This document shows positions 45,032-54,224 of a stretch of 64,000 nucleotides of DNA, one piece after another. How positions within the stretch are numbered: the first letter of the stretch is position 1; every line of letters starts with the position of its first letter. The notes below the pieces were generated by a model that saw only the letters and a list, made by a program, of their open reading frames with translations, was not told where the DNA came from and made no database searches. The stretch is from assembly GCA_963725155.1 (NCBI GenBank), contig CAVRXU010000005.1, forward strand, positions 682,001 through 746,000, read 5' to 3'. A program made the position numbers and the translations under genes. This stretch comes from DATDAH01 sp963725155. Its GTDB lineage: Bacteria > Actinomycetota > Acidimicrobiia > Acidimicrobiales > DATDAH01.

Positions 45032-45388
45032 ATGGCCACCGAGGACGATGTCCGCCGCATCGCCCTCTCCTTGCCGGAGACGATCGAGAAACCCTGGTTC
45101 AACTCGCCCGGCTTTCGGGTCAAGGACAAAGGGTTCCTGCGCATCCGCTCTGAGGCCGAGGGCTGGCTGGTCGTCTTCGTCGAGGACCTCGGCGAGAAGG
45201 AGATGCTCCTCGCCTCCGAGCCCGACAAGTTCCACACGACGCCGCACTACGACGGCTACCCGACAGTGCTGGTCGACCTCGCCGCGGTCGACGAGCAGGA
45301 GCTCACCGAGCTCATCGCCGACTCCTGGCGGATCAAGGCCCCGAAGCGGGTCCTGCAGGCCCACGAACACGAGCTCCCCGGCGCCTGA
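45032..45388 (+). CDS. MmcQ/YjbR-family DNA-binding-like protein
   Basis: A 118-residue protein of the YjbR/CyaY-fold family, starting at ATG 45032 (MATEDDVRRIALSLPETIEK). Characteristic residues include WFNSPGFRVKDKGFLRIRS, LLASEPDKFHTTPHYDGYPTVLVDL and LIADSWRIKAPKRVLQAH. The family is widespread and mostly uncharacterised; DNA binding is suggested for one member. It lies between the ECF42 pair and paaX. Confidence 0.88.
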   Translation: MATEDDVRRIALSLPETIEKPWFNSPGFRVKDKGFLRIRSEAEGWLVVFVEDLGEKEMLLASEPDKFHTTPHYDGYPTVLVDLAAVDEQELTELIADSWRIKAPKRVLQAHEHELPGA

Positions 45389-45431
45389 TCTCGTCCTCCG
45401 AGTCAAATCAGAGCGGGTCCAGGGTGCCAGA

Positions 45432-46325
45432 TCAGCTGAGGTCGTCGAGGACCTCGTCGAACTGGTGGAAGAGCACCGGGCGGTCGTGGTGCTCGCGGGC
45501 GAGGACACCGAGCTTACGGACCTTCGCCAGCAGGATGCGGGCCTCGCGTCCGGGCCAGGGGCGGGGGAGGAGCTCCGGAGGGAGCAGAGGGTCGTGGCGC
45601 ACGACCTCCTGGAAGTCGACGAAGGTGGCCAGGGCTCCGGCCAGGAACTCGGCGTCGGTCAGGCGCTCGTGACGGGCCCGCATCGCTTCGAGGGCCGCCG
45701 GAACGTCCTCGTAGGCGACGAGGAACTCGTGGTAGCGCTTGGCCACACCCTCGAGGTCCCACAGCCGGCTGGCCAGGGCCCGGGGATCGGACTCGCCACC
45801 GACCACGAGCTCGTCGGTGATGGCGCTCGTGACGAACTCCTCCACGCCGAGGCGCTCGACTTCGGCGTCGACGTCGGCCTCCCAGGCGTGGGCCGAGACG
45901 AACAGGCCACCCTGCACCGGGGCGCCACCGAGCTGACGCAGCCAGTCCCGGAGGGCGTCGCGGGCATCGCGCTGGGACTCGGGAACGGCGAAGCCGACCA
46001 GATGCCACTTCCGGTCCCAGCCCCGGCCGGCCTGGTCCTGGACGTAGGAGAGGCGATGGCGGTCCAGGTGGCCGGTCCAGAAGTGCGAACCGCGCTCGGT
46101 CAGCTGGAAGACGGCATCCCGTCCTTCGCCCTCACGGGTGAACAGCTCCTCAGCGACGAGGCGCCGGAGGCACGAGCGCACCTGCTCGGCCGTCTGTCCG
46201 CTGGCCTCGGCCACGGCGTACAGGTCGTCGGCCCGGATGGTCTTGTCCGGTCGGGCCATCCCGAACACCAGCACCCGCGTCGGAATACCGGTCGAATCAG
46301 GCCCGGTCGTGCTGCTCACGACCAC
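45432..46325 (-). CDS. PaaX-family transcriptional regulator
   Basis: A 297-residue regulator. The N-terminal winged-helix part is IPTRVLVFGMARPDKTIRADDLYAVAEASGQTAEQVRSCLRRLVAEEL, followed by the PaaX middle region (RKWHLVGFAVPESQRDARDALRDWLRQLGGAPVQGGLFVSAHAW) and the C-terminal LTDAEFLAGALATFVDFQEVVRHDPLLPPELLP, all typical of PaaX. PaaX represses phenylacetate genes in enterobacteria, but none are here. It is seven bases after cysH on the same strand, so it is probably part of the sulfate-assimilation transcript. Confidence 0.92.
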   Translation of the reverse strand: MVVSSTTGPDSTGIPTRVLVFGMARPDKTIRADDLYAVAEASGQTAEQVRSCLRRLVAEELFTREGEGRDAVFQLTERGSHFWTGHLDRHRLSYVQDQAGRGWDRKWHLVGFAVPESQRDARDALRDWLRQLGGAPVQGGLFVSAHAWEADVDAEVERLGVEEFVTSAITDELVVGGESDPRALASRLWDLEGVAKRYHEFLVAYEDVPAALEAMRARHERLTDAEFLAGALATFVDFQEVVRHDPLLPPELLPRPWPGREARILLAKVRKLGVLAREHHDRPVLFHQFDEVLDDLS

Positions 46326-46332
46326 ACCTTAG

Positions 46333-47021
46333 CTACAGGTGGAGGCCGCACTCCGTCTTGGACAGGCCGGCCCAACGACCGGACCGGGGGTCCCCGCCCT
46401 CGGCCACCGGCTTGGTGCAGGGCAAGCAGCCGATGGAGAGGTAGCCCTGGTCGAGAAGCGGGTTGTACGGGCACGTCGTGGTCGGCGATGTAGCCGGCGA
46501 CGTCCTCGTCGCTCCACGGTGGCGAGGGGGTTGACCTTGACCAGCCCCCGGAGGTCACGGACGACGATCGGGGCGTTGGCCCGGGTGGCGGCCTCGTCCC
46601 GACGGAGGCCGCTCATCCAGGCGGCCTTGCCGGCCAGGGCCCGGTCGAGCTGGCCGACCTTGACGGCCGAGCAGCAGTTCTCGGGGTCGATCTTCCAGAG
46701 CTCTTCGTCGTGGGGCGGCACCGTCATGATCCGCAGGTTGAGCCCGTAGTGCCGGCGGACCTTCTCGACGGTCTCGAGCGTCTCGGGGAAGTGGTAGCCG
46801 GTGTCGATGAACACGACCTCGATCCCGGGCTCGACCTTCACGGCGAGGTCGATGAGCACGGCGTCGGTCATCGACGCGGTCAGGCAGAGGTGAGGGGCGA
46901 AGTTGTCGACGGCCCACTGGATGATCTTGGAGGCGGGCAGGTGCTCGAACTCACGGTTGAGCTCGGCCAGCTCCTCGTCGCTGAACCATGGGATGTCACC
47001 CACCGATGCGGAGTCAGCCAT
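46333..47021 (-). CDS. cysH: assimilatory adenylyl-sulfate (APS) reductase, two indels
   Basis: About 228 residues. MADSASVGDIPWFSDEELAELNREFEHLPASKIIQWAVDNF leads into the PAPS/APS reductase fold. The pair CCSAVKVGQ, together with GCLPCTKP in the shifted frame, supplies the four cysteines of an APS-type [4Fe-4S] cluster, so APS rather than PAPS is the likely substrate. The catalytic Cys is in the terminal KTECGLHL. Extra bases near 46522 and 46470 break the frame; reading across them gives ATWSDEDVAGYIADHDVPYNPLLDQGY. The start overlaps the sulfite reductase stop (TGATGG). Confidence 0.9.
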
Positions 47022-48812
47022 CAGGTCGCGCACTCCGAGTCGCCGATGCTCGGCCACGTAGGGCCCGTCTCGCCGTAGTCGACGTAGTACTCGGGCGCCG
47101 TCCTCGGGCGTCGGGAACTGGTCGAGGTCCTTCAGCCCGTCGGCGACGCTGCCTCGGCGCCACCGACCCGGTCCAGCCAGGCGCGGAACGCCTCGCCGGC
47201 CTGAGCGCTCGTCGGCGAAGCGGCGCACGACGCGCACGGCGGCCTCAGGGGCGTTCTGGCCGGCAGGCGGAGGGCCTTGCTCGCCGAAGTGGATCTTCTC
47301 CTGGCCGACGTAGCCGCCGAGCAGCATCTGGTAGCCGGGAGCGGCCTGGCCGTGGGCCCGCCGCTCGGCGCCGAAGAAGCCGATGTCGCAGACGTGGTGC
47401 TGGCCGCAGGAGTTCGTGCAGCCGCGAGATGTTGGTGCGGACCCCGCCGACCTCGGCCAGGCCCTCCTCCTCGAGGCGCGGCGCCGATGGCGTCGGCCAG
47501 GCCACGGGACTGGGTGACGGCCAGGTTGCAGGTGTCGGCACCCGGGCAGGCCACGACGTCCCGGGCGAGCTCGGCCCCCGGCTCGGCCATGCCGATGGCG
47601 TCGAGGCGCTCGTAGAGGCGGGGGCAGCTGGGCCTCGGTCGAGGCCCCGGAACACGAGGTTCTGCCGGTTCGTGACGCGGACCTCGAGCGCCGAGCTCCC
47701 GCTGGATGGCGGCGAGGGCCCGGAACTGGGCGGACGTGATGTCACCGAGCTGGGCGTAGGCGTAGGCGGAGACGGTGCCCTTGGCCGACGCCGCGGACGA
47801 CGTTGGCGTCGCTCCCAGCGGCTCGTAGGGCTTGCGTGCCGCGTGATGCTGACCGGGGTGCCCTGACCGATGGCCGTGGGGGTGACGCCCGGCGGCCACG
47901 CCGGCGGGCGCGTCGCCCAGCTTCTGCGACGATCGTCGGGGATGCCGCCGGGCCAGGAGGACGAGGCCACGAGCAGGTGGCGCTCCTTCAGGATCCTGGC
48001 CTGCAGCTCCTCCCAGCCCGAGCGTGTCGACGAGCCACTTCATCCGGGCCCGGAGCTTGTTGTCGCGGTTGCCGTGGTTGCTCGAAGACCCGGAGGCAGG
48101 CCTCGAGGGTGGCCAGAGGTCCTCGCGGGCGGTGAACTCCTCGAGGGCGAGGGCGGGATGCGGGTTGGCGCCCGAGGCCGCCGGCGACGAACACCCGGAA
48201 GCCCGGCTCGATGGTGCCGTCGTCGCGGCGTGCGGGCGGCGGCGATGACGCCGACGTCGTTGAACATGGCCTGGCCGCAGTCGGTCTCGCAGCCGGAGAA
48301 GTTGATCTTGAACTTGCGGGGCAGGCGCTGGGCGAGCGGGTGGCGCAGGAAGTGCTGGAAGGTGGCCTCGGCCCACGGGCTGATGTCGAGGATCTCGTAC
48401 GGGCAGGCGCCGGCGAGGTGGCAGCCCATGCACGTTGCGCACGGTGTCGCCGCAGGCCTCCCGGGAGGTCAGCCCGACCGAGGCGAGGTCGCGCATGACC
48501 GCGGGGACCCGCTCGAGGTGCGACGAAGTGGAACTGGATGTTCTGCCGGGTGGTGATGTGGCCCCAGCCCCGCGAGTACGTCTCGGCGATGTGGGCGAAC
48601 ATGTCGAGCTGCTCGGGGGTGATGGAGCCGTAGGGGACCTTGACCCGCACCATCTGGTTGTGGCCGCCCTGGCGCTGGCCGTAGATGCCGTTGTTCAGCC
48701 GGAAGACCCGGAAGACGTCCTCGTCGAGGTCGCCGGCCAGGTAGCGCTCGAGCTGGTCCTCGAACTTGTCGATGTCGGCCTGGATCGCCGGATCGATCGT
48801 GATGCTGAGCAT
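47020..48812 (-). CDS. assimilatory sulfite reductase (ferredoxin/NirA-type), many indels
   Basis: About 590 residues on the minus strand from MLSITIDPAIQADIDKFEDQ. Intact stretches include GGHNQMVRVKVPYGSITPEQLDMFAHIAETYSRGWGHITTRQNIQFHFV, MGCHLAGACPYEILD, FKINFSGCETDCGQAMFND and CPGADTCNLAVTQSRGLADAIG, the siroheme and [4Fe-4S]-binding regions of the sulfite/nitrite reductase family. They lie in different frames, separated by about a dozen single-base changes. The protein ends EYYVDYGETGPYVAEIGDSECAT in yet another frame, with its stop overlapping the cysH start. It reduces sulfite to sulfide. It is the first gene of the operon. Confidence 0.88.
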
Positions 48813-48870
48813 GGGGGGCTTTCGGGCAGCGGTGGGTGGCGCTCAGGGAGTTCAAACCCGAGTAGAACGC

Positions 48871-48892
48871 TCAGGATTCCCGATGATCCTGA
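48871..48892. promoter_or_regulatory. inverted repeat over the sulfite reductase promoter, candidate operator
   Basis: Perfect 7-bp arms TCAGGAT and ATCCTGA with an 8-bp centre. One arm contains the putative -10 of the sulfite reductase operon, so a bound repressor would block it. The PaaX-like protein at the end of the operon is one candidate regulator; a sulfur-responsive regulator encoded elsewhere is another. Confidence 0.5.
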
Positions 48893-48914
48893 CAAATCTG
48901 ATCACTTTGGTCAA
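48886..48914 (-). promoter_or_regulatory. putative promoter of the sulfite reductase-cysH-paaX operon
   Basis: On the minus strand TTGACC (48909-48914) and CAGGAT (48886-48891) are 17 bp apart. This gives a leader of about 70 nt before the ATG at 48812. Confidence 0.45.
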
Positions 48915-48960
48915 GATTTCGGCCGATGGAATTGGTCACGCCCTTCGGGCAGGGGTCCGC

Positions 48961-50316
48961 TCAGGTCTCCAGGAGCTCGGCGACCCGGAAGGCGAGGTCG
49001 AGGGACTGGCCGGCGTTGAGGCGCGGGTCGCACATGGTCTCGTAGCGGCCGTCGAGGTCGGCGTCGAGGATCTCCTCGGCGCCGCCGAGGCACTCGGTGA
49101 CGTCGTCGCCGGTGAGCTCGACGTGGACGCCGCCGGGCCAGGTGCCCTCGGCCCGGTGGGCGGCGAAGAAGCCGGCGATCTCGCGCGAGGACGTCGTCGA
49201 AGTGCCGGGTCTTGCGGCCGCCCGCGGTGGTGAAGGTGTTGCCGTGCATCGGGTCGCAGGCCCAGACCACGGGATGGCCGGCGTCGCGCACGGCCGCGCA
49301 GGAGCGGGCGGCAGGCGCGTCGCTCGACGTGCGTCGGCGCCCATGCGGCTGATCAGGGTGAGGCGCCCGGGGACCCGGTCGGGGTTGAGCGCCTCGCAGA
49401 GGGCGACGACCTCGTCGGGGGTGGCGGTCCGGGCCGATCTTGCAGCCGACCGGGTTGCCGACGCCGCGAGAGGAAGTCGACGTGGGCCCCGTCGAGCTGG
49501 CGGGTGCGCTCGCCGACCCAGAGCATGTGGGCCGAGCAGTCGTACCAGTCGCCGGTGAGGGAGTCCTGCCGGGTGAGCGCCTCCTCGTAGCCGAGGATCG
49601 AGGGCCTCGTGGCTGGTGTAGAAGTCGACCTCGTGCAGCTGCGGCTCGGTCGTCGGTGTCGATGCCGCAGGCCGCCATGAACCGCAGGGCCCGGTCGATC
49701 TCGTCGGCGAGCTGCTCGTAGCGGCGGCCCTCCGGGCTGGCCGCCACGAACTCCTGGTTCCAGGCGTGCACGCTGGACAGGTCGGCGAAGCCGCCCTTGG
49801 TGAAGGCCCGCAGCAGGTTCAGGGTCGAGGCGCGACTGGTGGTAGGCGGTGCAGCAGGCGCTCGGGATCGGCGGTGCGGGCCGCCTCGGTGAACCCGATG
49901 TCGTTGACGATGTGGCCCCGGAACGAGGGCAGCTCGACGCCGTCGATGGTCTCGGTGTCGGCCGAGCGGGGCTTGGCGAACTGGCCGGCGATGCGGCCGA
50001 CCTTCACCACCGGGACGCCCGGCGGAGTAGGTCAGCACGACGGCCATCTGCAGGATGACCTTGAGCTTGTCGCGGATGCTGTCGGCGGAGAAGGCGTCGA
50101 AGGACTCGGCGCAGTCGCCGGCCTGGAGCAGGAACGCCTCGCCGCCGGCCACCTGGCCGAGGTTCGTCGGTCAGGCTGCCGAGCCTCGCCGGCGAAGACG
50201 AGCGGGGGCATGCCCGCCAGGGTCTTCAGGGCGGCCTCGAGGGCGGCCTCGTCGGGCCAGGCCGGCTGCTGGGCCGCGGGACGGTCCCGCCAGGACGACG
50301 GGGTCCAGGTCGTCAC
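48961..50316 (-). CDS. aroG: class II 3-deoxy-7-phosphoheptulonate (DAHP) synthase, several indels
   Basis: About 450 residues from GTG 50316 (TTWTPSSWRDRPAAQQPAWPDE). Family motifs appear in several frames: PLVFAGEAR, GGEAFLLQAGDCAESFDAFSADSIRDKLKVILQMAVVLTY, KPRSADTETIDGVELPSFRGHIVND, GNPVGCKIGP, WACDPMHGNTFTT and GGVHVELTGDDVTECLGG. Single-base changes break the frame several times but sum to zero over the gene. It joins erythrose 4-phosphate and PEP to start the shikimate pathway; class II enzymes are the norm in actinobacteria. It is separated from the sulfite reductase gene by a 148-bp promoter region. Confidence 0.9.
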
Positions 50317-50428
50317 ACTCGCGTTCCTTCGCGGCGCTCAGGAATCACCGGCGCCGCCGACGCTACGCGCGGGCGGAGCTGCTCCGCTCCGCTGCGCAGC
50401 GTCGGGAATGCACACGATCCCGCGATGA

Positions 50429-51260
50429 TCAGGCGGCGTCGATGGTGGCCGAGGCCTGCTCGCGGACCGCGTTCACGGCACGCTTGACCAGGCGACGGGC
50501 GGCCTCGGCGGTGACGCCGAGCTCCTCGCCGACCTCGCGGTAGCTGCGCTTGCGCCCGTCGTGCAGGCCGAAGCGCTGCTCGACGGCGTAGCGGGCCCGG
50601 GCGTCGAGGACGTCGAGCAGGTCGGTGACCATCTGCGTCTCGGCCCGGTCCATGACCTCCTGCTCGGGACCGGGCGTGCCAGTCCGGGATGAGGTCGATC
50701 AGCTCGTTGCTGTCGTCGTCGCCGACGGTGCGGTCGAGCGACGTCGGGGTGGTGAGGCGGTGGAGGCGGGCGTGCTCCTCGTCGAGCTCGTCACCGTCGC
50801 CGGAGACCTGGCGCAGGGCGGCCCGGAGGCTGGCCGAGCGGTCGCCGGGGAGGCGGACCAGGCTGGCCTTCTGGTCGAGGGCCCGACCGATGGCCTGGCG
50901 GATCCAGAAGGTGGCGTAGGTGGAGAACTTGAAGCCCTTGCGCCAGTCGAACTTGTCGACGGCGTGCTCGAGGCCGAGGTTGCCCTCCTGGATGAGGTCG
51001 AGGAGCTCCATGCCCGGGGGGAGGGGGTAGCGGCGGGCCACGCTCACGACCAGGCGGAGGTTGGCCCGGATGAAGCGGTCCTTGGCGGCGTCGGCGGCCC
51101 GGATGGCCTTGCGGATCTCTCGGCCCTTCTCGCCGGCCTCGAGACGCTTGCGGGCCTCGACGCCGGCCTCGATGATCTGGGAGAGCTCGCGCTCCTCCTG
51201 GGCGGTGAGCAGCGGCACGAGGCCGATCTCGTTGAGGTACTGACCTACGGAATCACTCAT
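50429..51260 (-). CDS. sigma-70 family (group 2-type) sigma factor with atypical region 4.2, one indel
   Basis: About 276 residues from ATG 51260. Region 1.2 is DSVGQYLNEIGLVPLLTAQEE; region 2 is IRANLRLVVSVARRYPLPPGMELLDLIQEGNLGLEHAVDKFDWRKGFKFSTYATFWIRQAIGRALD. An extra T near 50685 breaks the frame; reading across it gives LIPDGTPGPEQEVMDRAETQ. Region 4 is YAVEQRFGLHDGRKRSYREVGEELGVTAEAARRLVKRAVNAVREQ, lacking the RERIRQIE motif of primary sigma factors. It is a housekeeping-like alternative sigma of unknown regulon. Confidence 0.88.
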
Positions 51261-51581
51261 GGCATCTCTCGTTAACGCAAGGCACAAGGCTGTCATTCCG
51301 ACAGTCACGCACCCGGCGACTTTCTCGACGGCGGGGGAATCTGAACAACGACCCCGACTCGTACCCCGTTCCGTTCGGTACCATGACATCGGTCACAGCA
51401 CGCTGAGGACAGGACGACACGGACGTTCGGTACTGGAGAGCACCGGCGCGACGAGCCGAGTGAGCCGACGGGGCGAGGGGGGAGCCGGTTCGCTCTCTAG
51501 GATCGCGCACAGGCAGGCAGAAGTCCATTCATTGCGGATGGATTCCCTCTTTCGGCGCGCTCAGCGTCGATCTCAAGCACG
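51261..51581. other. 321-bp divergent gap between the sigma factor and nadD
   Basis: No gene is supported here. It should hold the promoters of both flanking genes. Two inverted repeats are visible: CTGTC-N5-GACAG (51290-51304), in the sigma factor's leader, and GTACC ... GGTAC (51361-51381). Neither matches a known operator, and no clear -10/-35 pair stands out. Confidence 0.5.
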
Positions 51582-52184
51582 GTGAGTGAGATCTTGATGC
51601 GTCGGCGTGTCGGCATCCTCGGAGGGACCTTCGATCCACCCCACATCGGCCACCTCGCCATGGCCGTCGAGGTCCGGGACGCACTCGCCCTGGACGTGGT
51701 CCTGTTGGTCGTGGCCCACGAGCCCTGGCAGAAGGTCGGGACCCGCAGGGTGAGCCCGTCAGCCGACCGGTTGGCTCTGGTCGAGGCCGCCGTCGCCGAC
51801 CTCGAGGGGCTCGAGGCCTCCGATGTCGAGATCCGCCACGGCGGGCCGTCCTACACCGCCGACACCCTGGCCGCGCTGGCCGCCACCGGCCCCGAGGACG
51901 AGCTCTGGGTCATCCTGGGGGCCGACGCCGCCGCCGGCCTGCCCACGTGGGAGCGGGGAGACGAGGTGGCCGAGCGGGCCCGGCTCGTCGTGGCCGCTCG
52001 CGACGGCGAGACCGGGTCACCGCCACCGGGCTGGTCCTGGCGGACCGTGCCCATCACCCGACTCGACGTGTCGAGCACCGACCTCCGTGACCGGGTGGCC
52101 ACGGGCCGGACGATCGAGGTGTTGGTGCCCGCCGCCGTCCGACGGGAGATCGAGGCCCGAGCGCTCTATCGTTCGGCCGAATGA
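51582..52184 (+). CDS. nadD: nicotinate-nucleotide adenylyltransferase
   Basis: About 200 residues. The nucleotidyl-transferase core has GILGGTFDPPHIGHLAMAVEV, with the (H/T)xGH motif, and a C-terminal RLDVSSTDLRDRVATGRTIEVLVPAAV, with the ISST-type motif. It adenylates NaMN in NAD synthesis. The start could be GTG 51582 or ATG 51597, which is just before the conserved RRRVGILGG. It is followed by the LCP-like gene and rsfS, the normal order. Confidence 0.94.
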   Translation: MSEILMRRRVGILGGTFDPPHIGHLAMAVEVRDALALDVVLLVVAHEPWQKVGTRRVSPSADRLALVEAAVADLEGLEASDVEIRHGGPSYTADTLAALAATGPEDELWVILGADAAAGLPTWERGDEVAERARLVVAARDGETGSPPPGWSWRTVPITRLDVSSTDLRDRVATGRTIEVLVPAAVRREIEARALYRSAE

Positions 52185-53608
52185 CCGTGGTCTCCTCCGG
52201 CCAGCGCCCGACGGGTGACGAGCCGGCACCTTCTCCTCAGACGGCGGTCGACGATGCTCTCGACGACGGGTCGCCCCGGCGCGAACGCTGGACGCCGCAG
52301 GTCCCCGACGCCCTCCGCCGTGCGACATGGCGCTTCTATCTCTTCACCCCCTTGCTCATCGTGGCGATCGTGGCCGCGCCGTTGCTGGCGATGAAGGGCT
52401 TCTCGATCCTGCGGAACGAGGACACCGGACAGGTCATATCCGAGGAGACGGACCCGAATGCCCCTGGGTTCCAGGCGTTGGTCACGCCGACCCCGACGTC
52501 CCTGCTCGTCGACGTCGCCCCCGACGGCAGCCTCGCCGGGGTGACGCTGATCACGCTGCCGTCCCAGGACGGTGGCGGCAACATCGTGTTCTTCCCGGTG
52601 GGCACCCTGCTGGATGTCCCGCTGCGGGTCCCGCCCGAAGCGTCGCTCGTGTCCATCTACGCCGAGGGCGGCTCGCCCGCATTGGAGCAGCGGGTGGAGA
52701 CGATGCTGGGCGCCGGCATCACCGAGACGATCGAGGTGCGGAGGGCGCAGTGGGCCGATCTCGTGGCCCCTGTCGCCCCGCTCACCGTCCAGAACCCGGC
52801 GGCGGTGCAGACGACCAACGCCGCCGGTCAACCGGTGTCGTTCCCCGAGGGGGAGATCCAGCTCACCGCGGCCCAGGTCGGTCTCTACCTGCAGGCCGAC
52901 ACCGAGGACCAAGCCGACACGGTCCGGCTCACGCGGCACGAGGCCTTCTGGACGGCGTGGATGGCTGCCCTCGACGAGGCGGGGGAGACGGCGGTTCCTG
53001 GCGAGGGCGAGTCCGGCATCGGTGGGGTGGTGCGGGGCCTCATCGGTGGACCGCGGAACATCATGACCCTGCCGGCCACGCCGGTGCCGGTGCCGGGCAT
53101 CCCGCTGAGCGAGAGCGACATCTTCCGCCCCGACGTCCTGGCCATCGTCGCCACCGTCCCCGACATCATCCCCTTCCCGGTGGGCGTGGGGAGGCTGCGC
53201 ACCCGGCTGGTCATGGGGGTCGAGGGCCAGACCGATCAACTGCCTGCCGCCGCGCACACGCTGGTGCAGGCCGGAGCCGAGATCAGCGTGATCGCCAACG
53301 ACGAGGAGTTCGACGAGACCGAGACCGTCGTCTACTTCTTCCGGGCGGCCCAGCGGGAGAAGGCCCAGCGTCTCCTCGAGTCGCTGGGCACGGGCATGTT
53401 GGTGAAGGACACCGCCCTCAGTGACAACGTCGACGCGGTCGTGGTCCTCGGCCAGGACTACATCGACCTGCAGGGCGGCAGCAGTCCGTCGACCACCGCC
53501 CCCGCCGGGGTGTCGGTGCCCACCACCGTGCCGATCGGTGGCGGCGTCAGCGGGGGGATCCCGGGTGGGGTCACGCCCGGCGCGCCGGGGGGTGATCCCG
53601 CTGGCTGA
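52181..53608 (+). CDS. LytR-CpsA-Psr (LCP)-like membrane protein with LytR_C domain
   Basis: A 475-residue protein in the nadD-rsfS gap, where actinobacteria carry an LCP gene. A cytoplasmic Pro-rich start is followed by a membrane helix (YLFTPLLIVAIVAAPLLAM). The middle region keeps only a loose LCP pattern (GVTLITLPSQDGGGNIVFFPVGT, LEQRVETMLGAGITETIEVRRAQW) without the Arg/Asp residues I would expect for phosphotransfer. The C-terminal ~90 residues (GQTDQLPAAAHTLVQAGAEISVIANDEEFD) match a LytR_C domain. Active LCPs attach glycopolymers to peptidoglycan. The ATG overlaps the nadD stop by 4 bp. Confidence 0.65.
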   Translation: MTVVSSGQRPTGDEPAPSPQTAVDDALDDGSPRRERWTPQVPDALRRATWRFYLFTPLLIVAIVAAPLLAMKGFSILRNEDTGQVISEETDPNAPGFQALVTPTPTSLLVDVAPDGSLAGVTLITLPSQDGGGNIVFFPVGTLLDVPLRVPPEASLVSIYAEGGSPALEQRVETMLGAGITETIEVRRAQWADLVAPVAPLTVQNPAAVQTTNAAGQPVSFPEGEIQLTAAQVGLYLQADTEDQADTVRLTRHEAFWTAWMAALDEAGETAVPGEGESGIGGVVRGLIGGPRNIMTLPATPVPVPGIPLSESDIFRPDVLAIVATVPDIIPFPVGVGRLRTRLVMGVEGQTDQLPAAAHTLVQAGAEISVIANDEEFDETETVVYFFRAAQREKAQRLLESLGTGMLVKDTALSDNVDAVVVLGQDYIDLQGGSSPSTTAPAGVSVPTTVPIGGGVSGGIPGGVTPGAPGGDPAG

Positions 53609-53990
53609 GGTCATCGAGCCTGAAGTCCTCCTCGCCGCGGTGAAGGCGGCGGCAATGGCCGCCGACGACAAGAAGGCCACCGACGTCCTCGTCCTCGACG
53701 TCGGGGACGTCCTCTCCATAACGGGGTGGTTCGTCATCGCCTCCGGCTCGAACCCCCGGCTGGTGCGCACGATCGCCGAGGAGGTCGAGGCCACCCTGAA
53801 GGCCGAGCACGACCTGGCGCCGCTGCGGGTGGAAGGTCTCGACGGCCTGCGCTGGGTCCTCTTGGACTACGGCGACTTCGTCGTCCACGTCTTCCACGAG
53901 GAGGAGCGGGACTACTACCAGCTCGAGCGGCTGTGGGCCGACGTCCCCAAGGTCGACTGGCAGACCGAGGCCACCGCCGAAGCCGGCTGA
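53592..53990 (+). CDS. rsfS: ribosomal silencing factor RsfS
   Basis: A 132-residue protein of the RsfS/Iojap family. The diagnostic segment is DVLVLDVGDVLSITGWFVIASGSNPRLVRTIAEEVEATL, then GLDGLRWVLLDYGDFVVHVFHEEERDYYQLERLWADV. It binds L14 and blocks subunit joining when nutrients run low. The GTG at 53592 overlaps the end of the LCP-like gene by 17 bp. Confidence 0.95.
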   Translation: MIPLAEVIEPEVLLAAVKAAAMAADDKKATDVLVLDVGDVLSITGWFVIASGSNPRLVRTIAEEVEATLKAEHDLAPLRVEGLDGLRWVLLDYGDFVVHVFHEEERDYYQLERLWADVPKVDWQTEATAEAG

Positions 53991-54031
53991 GCAGACCGGG
54001 AAGACTTCGCCTGACCGGCGAGGAGAACGTG

Positions 54032-54105
54032 TGGAGCTGAGCGGACTCGAACCGCCGACCCCCTGCATGCCATGCAGGTGCTCTAGCCAACTGAGCTACA
54101 GCCCC
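54032..54105 (-). tRNA. tRNA-Ala (anticodon GGC)
   Basis: A cloverleaf on the minus strand with acceptor arms GGGGCTG and CAGCTCC, anticodon loop ATGGCAT between CCTGC and GCAGG (anticodon GGC, reading GCC) and T-arm GGCGG-TTCGAGT-CCGC. CCA is not encoded; ACA follows the acceptor. It lies on the strand opposite to rsfS and leuS. Confidence 0.95.
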
Positions 54106-54211
54106 GTATTCGGCCGCGAGATTACCAAGGCGACATCGGATCGCCTCAGGGGCGCCGCTGAGAGTGCGCCGTGACGACCAAACCGGCCCGTGAGGGGTTG
54201 TCGGGCGTCGG

Positions 54212-54217
54212 TACGAT
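54212..54217 (+). promoter_or_regulatory. putative -10 box of leuS (TACGAT)
   Basis: TACGAT ends 7 nt before the leuS ATG at 54225; a leaderless-type start after the tRNA-Ala gene. Confidence 0.4.
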
Positions 54218-54224
54218 CGGCGGC

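Noticed and set aside
48940..48960. Short GCCC/GGGC hairpin after aroG
   Set aside because: A 4-bp stem with no T-run is too weak to call a terminator.
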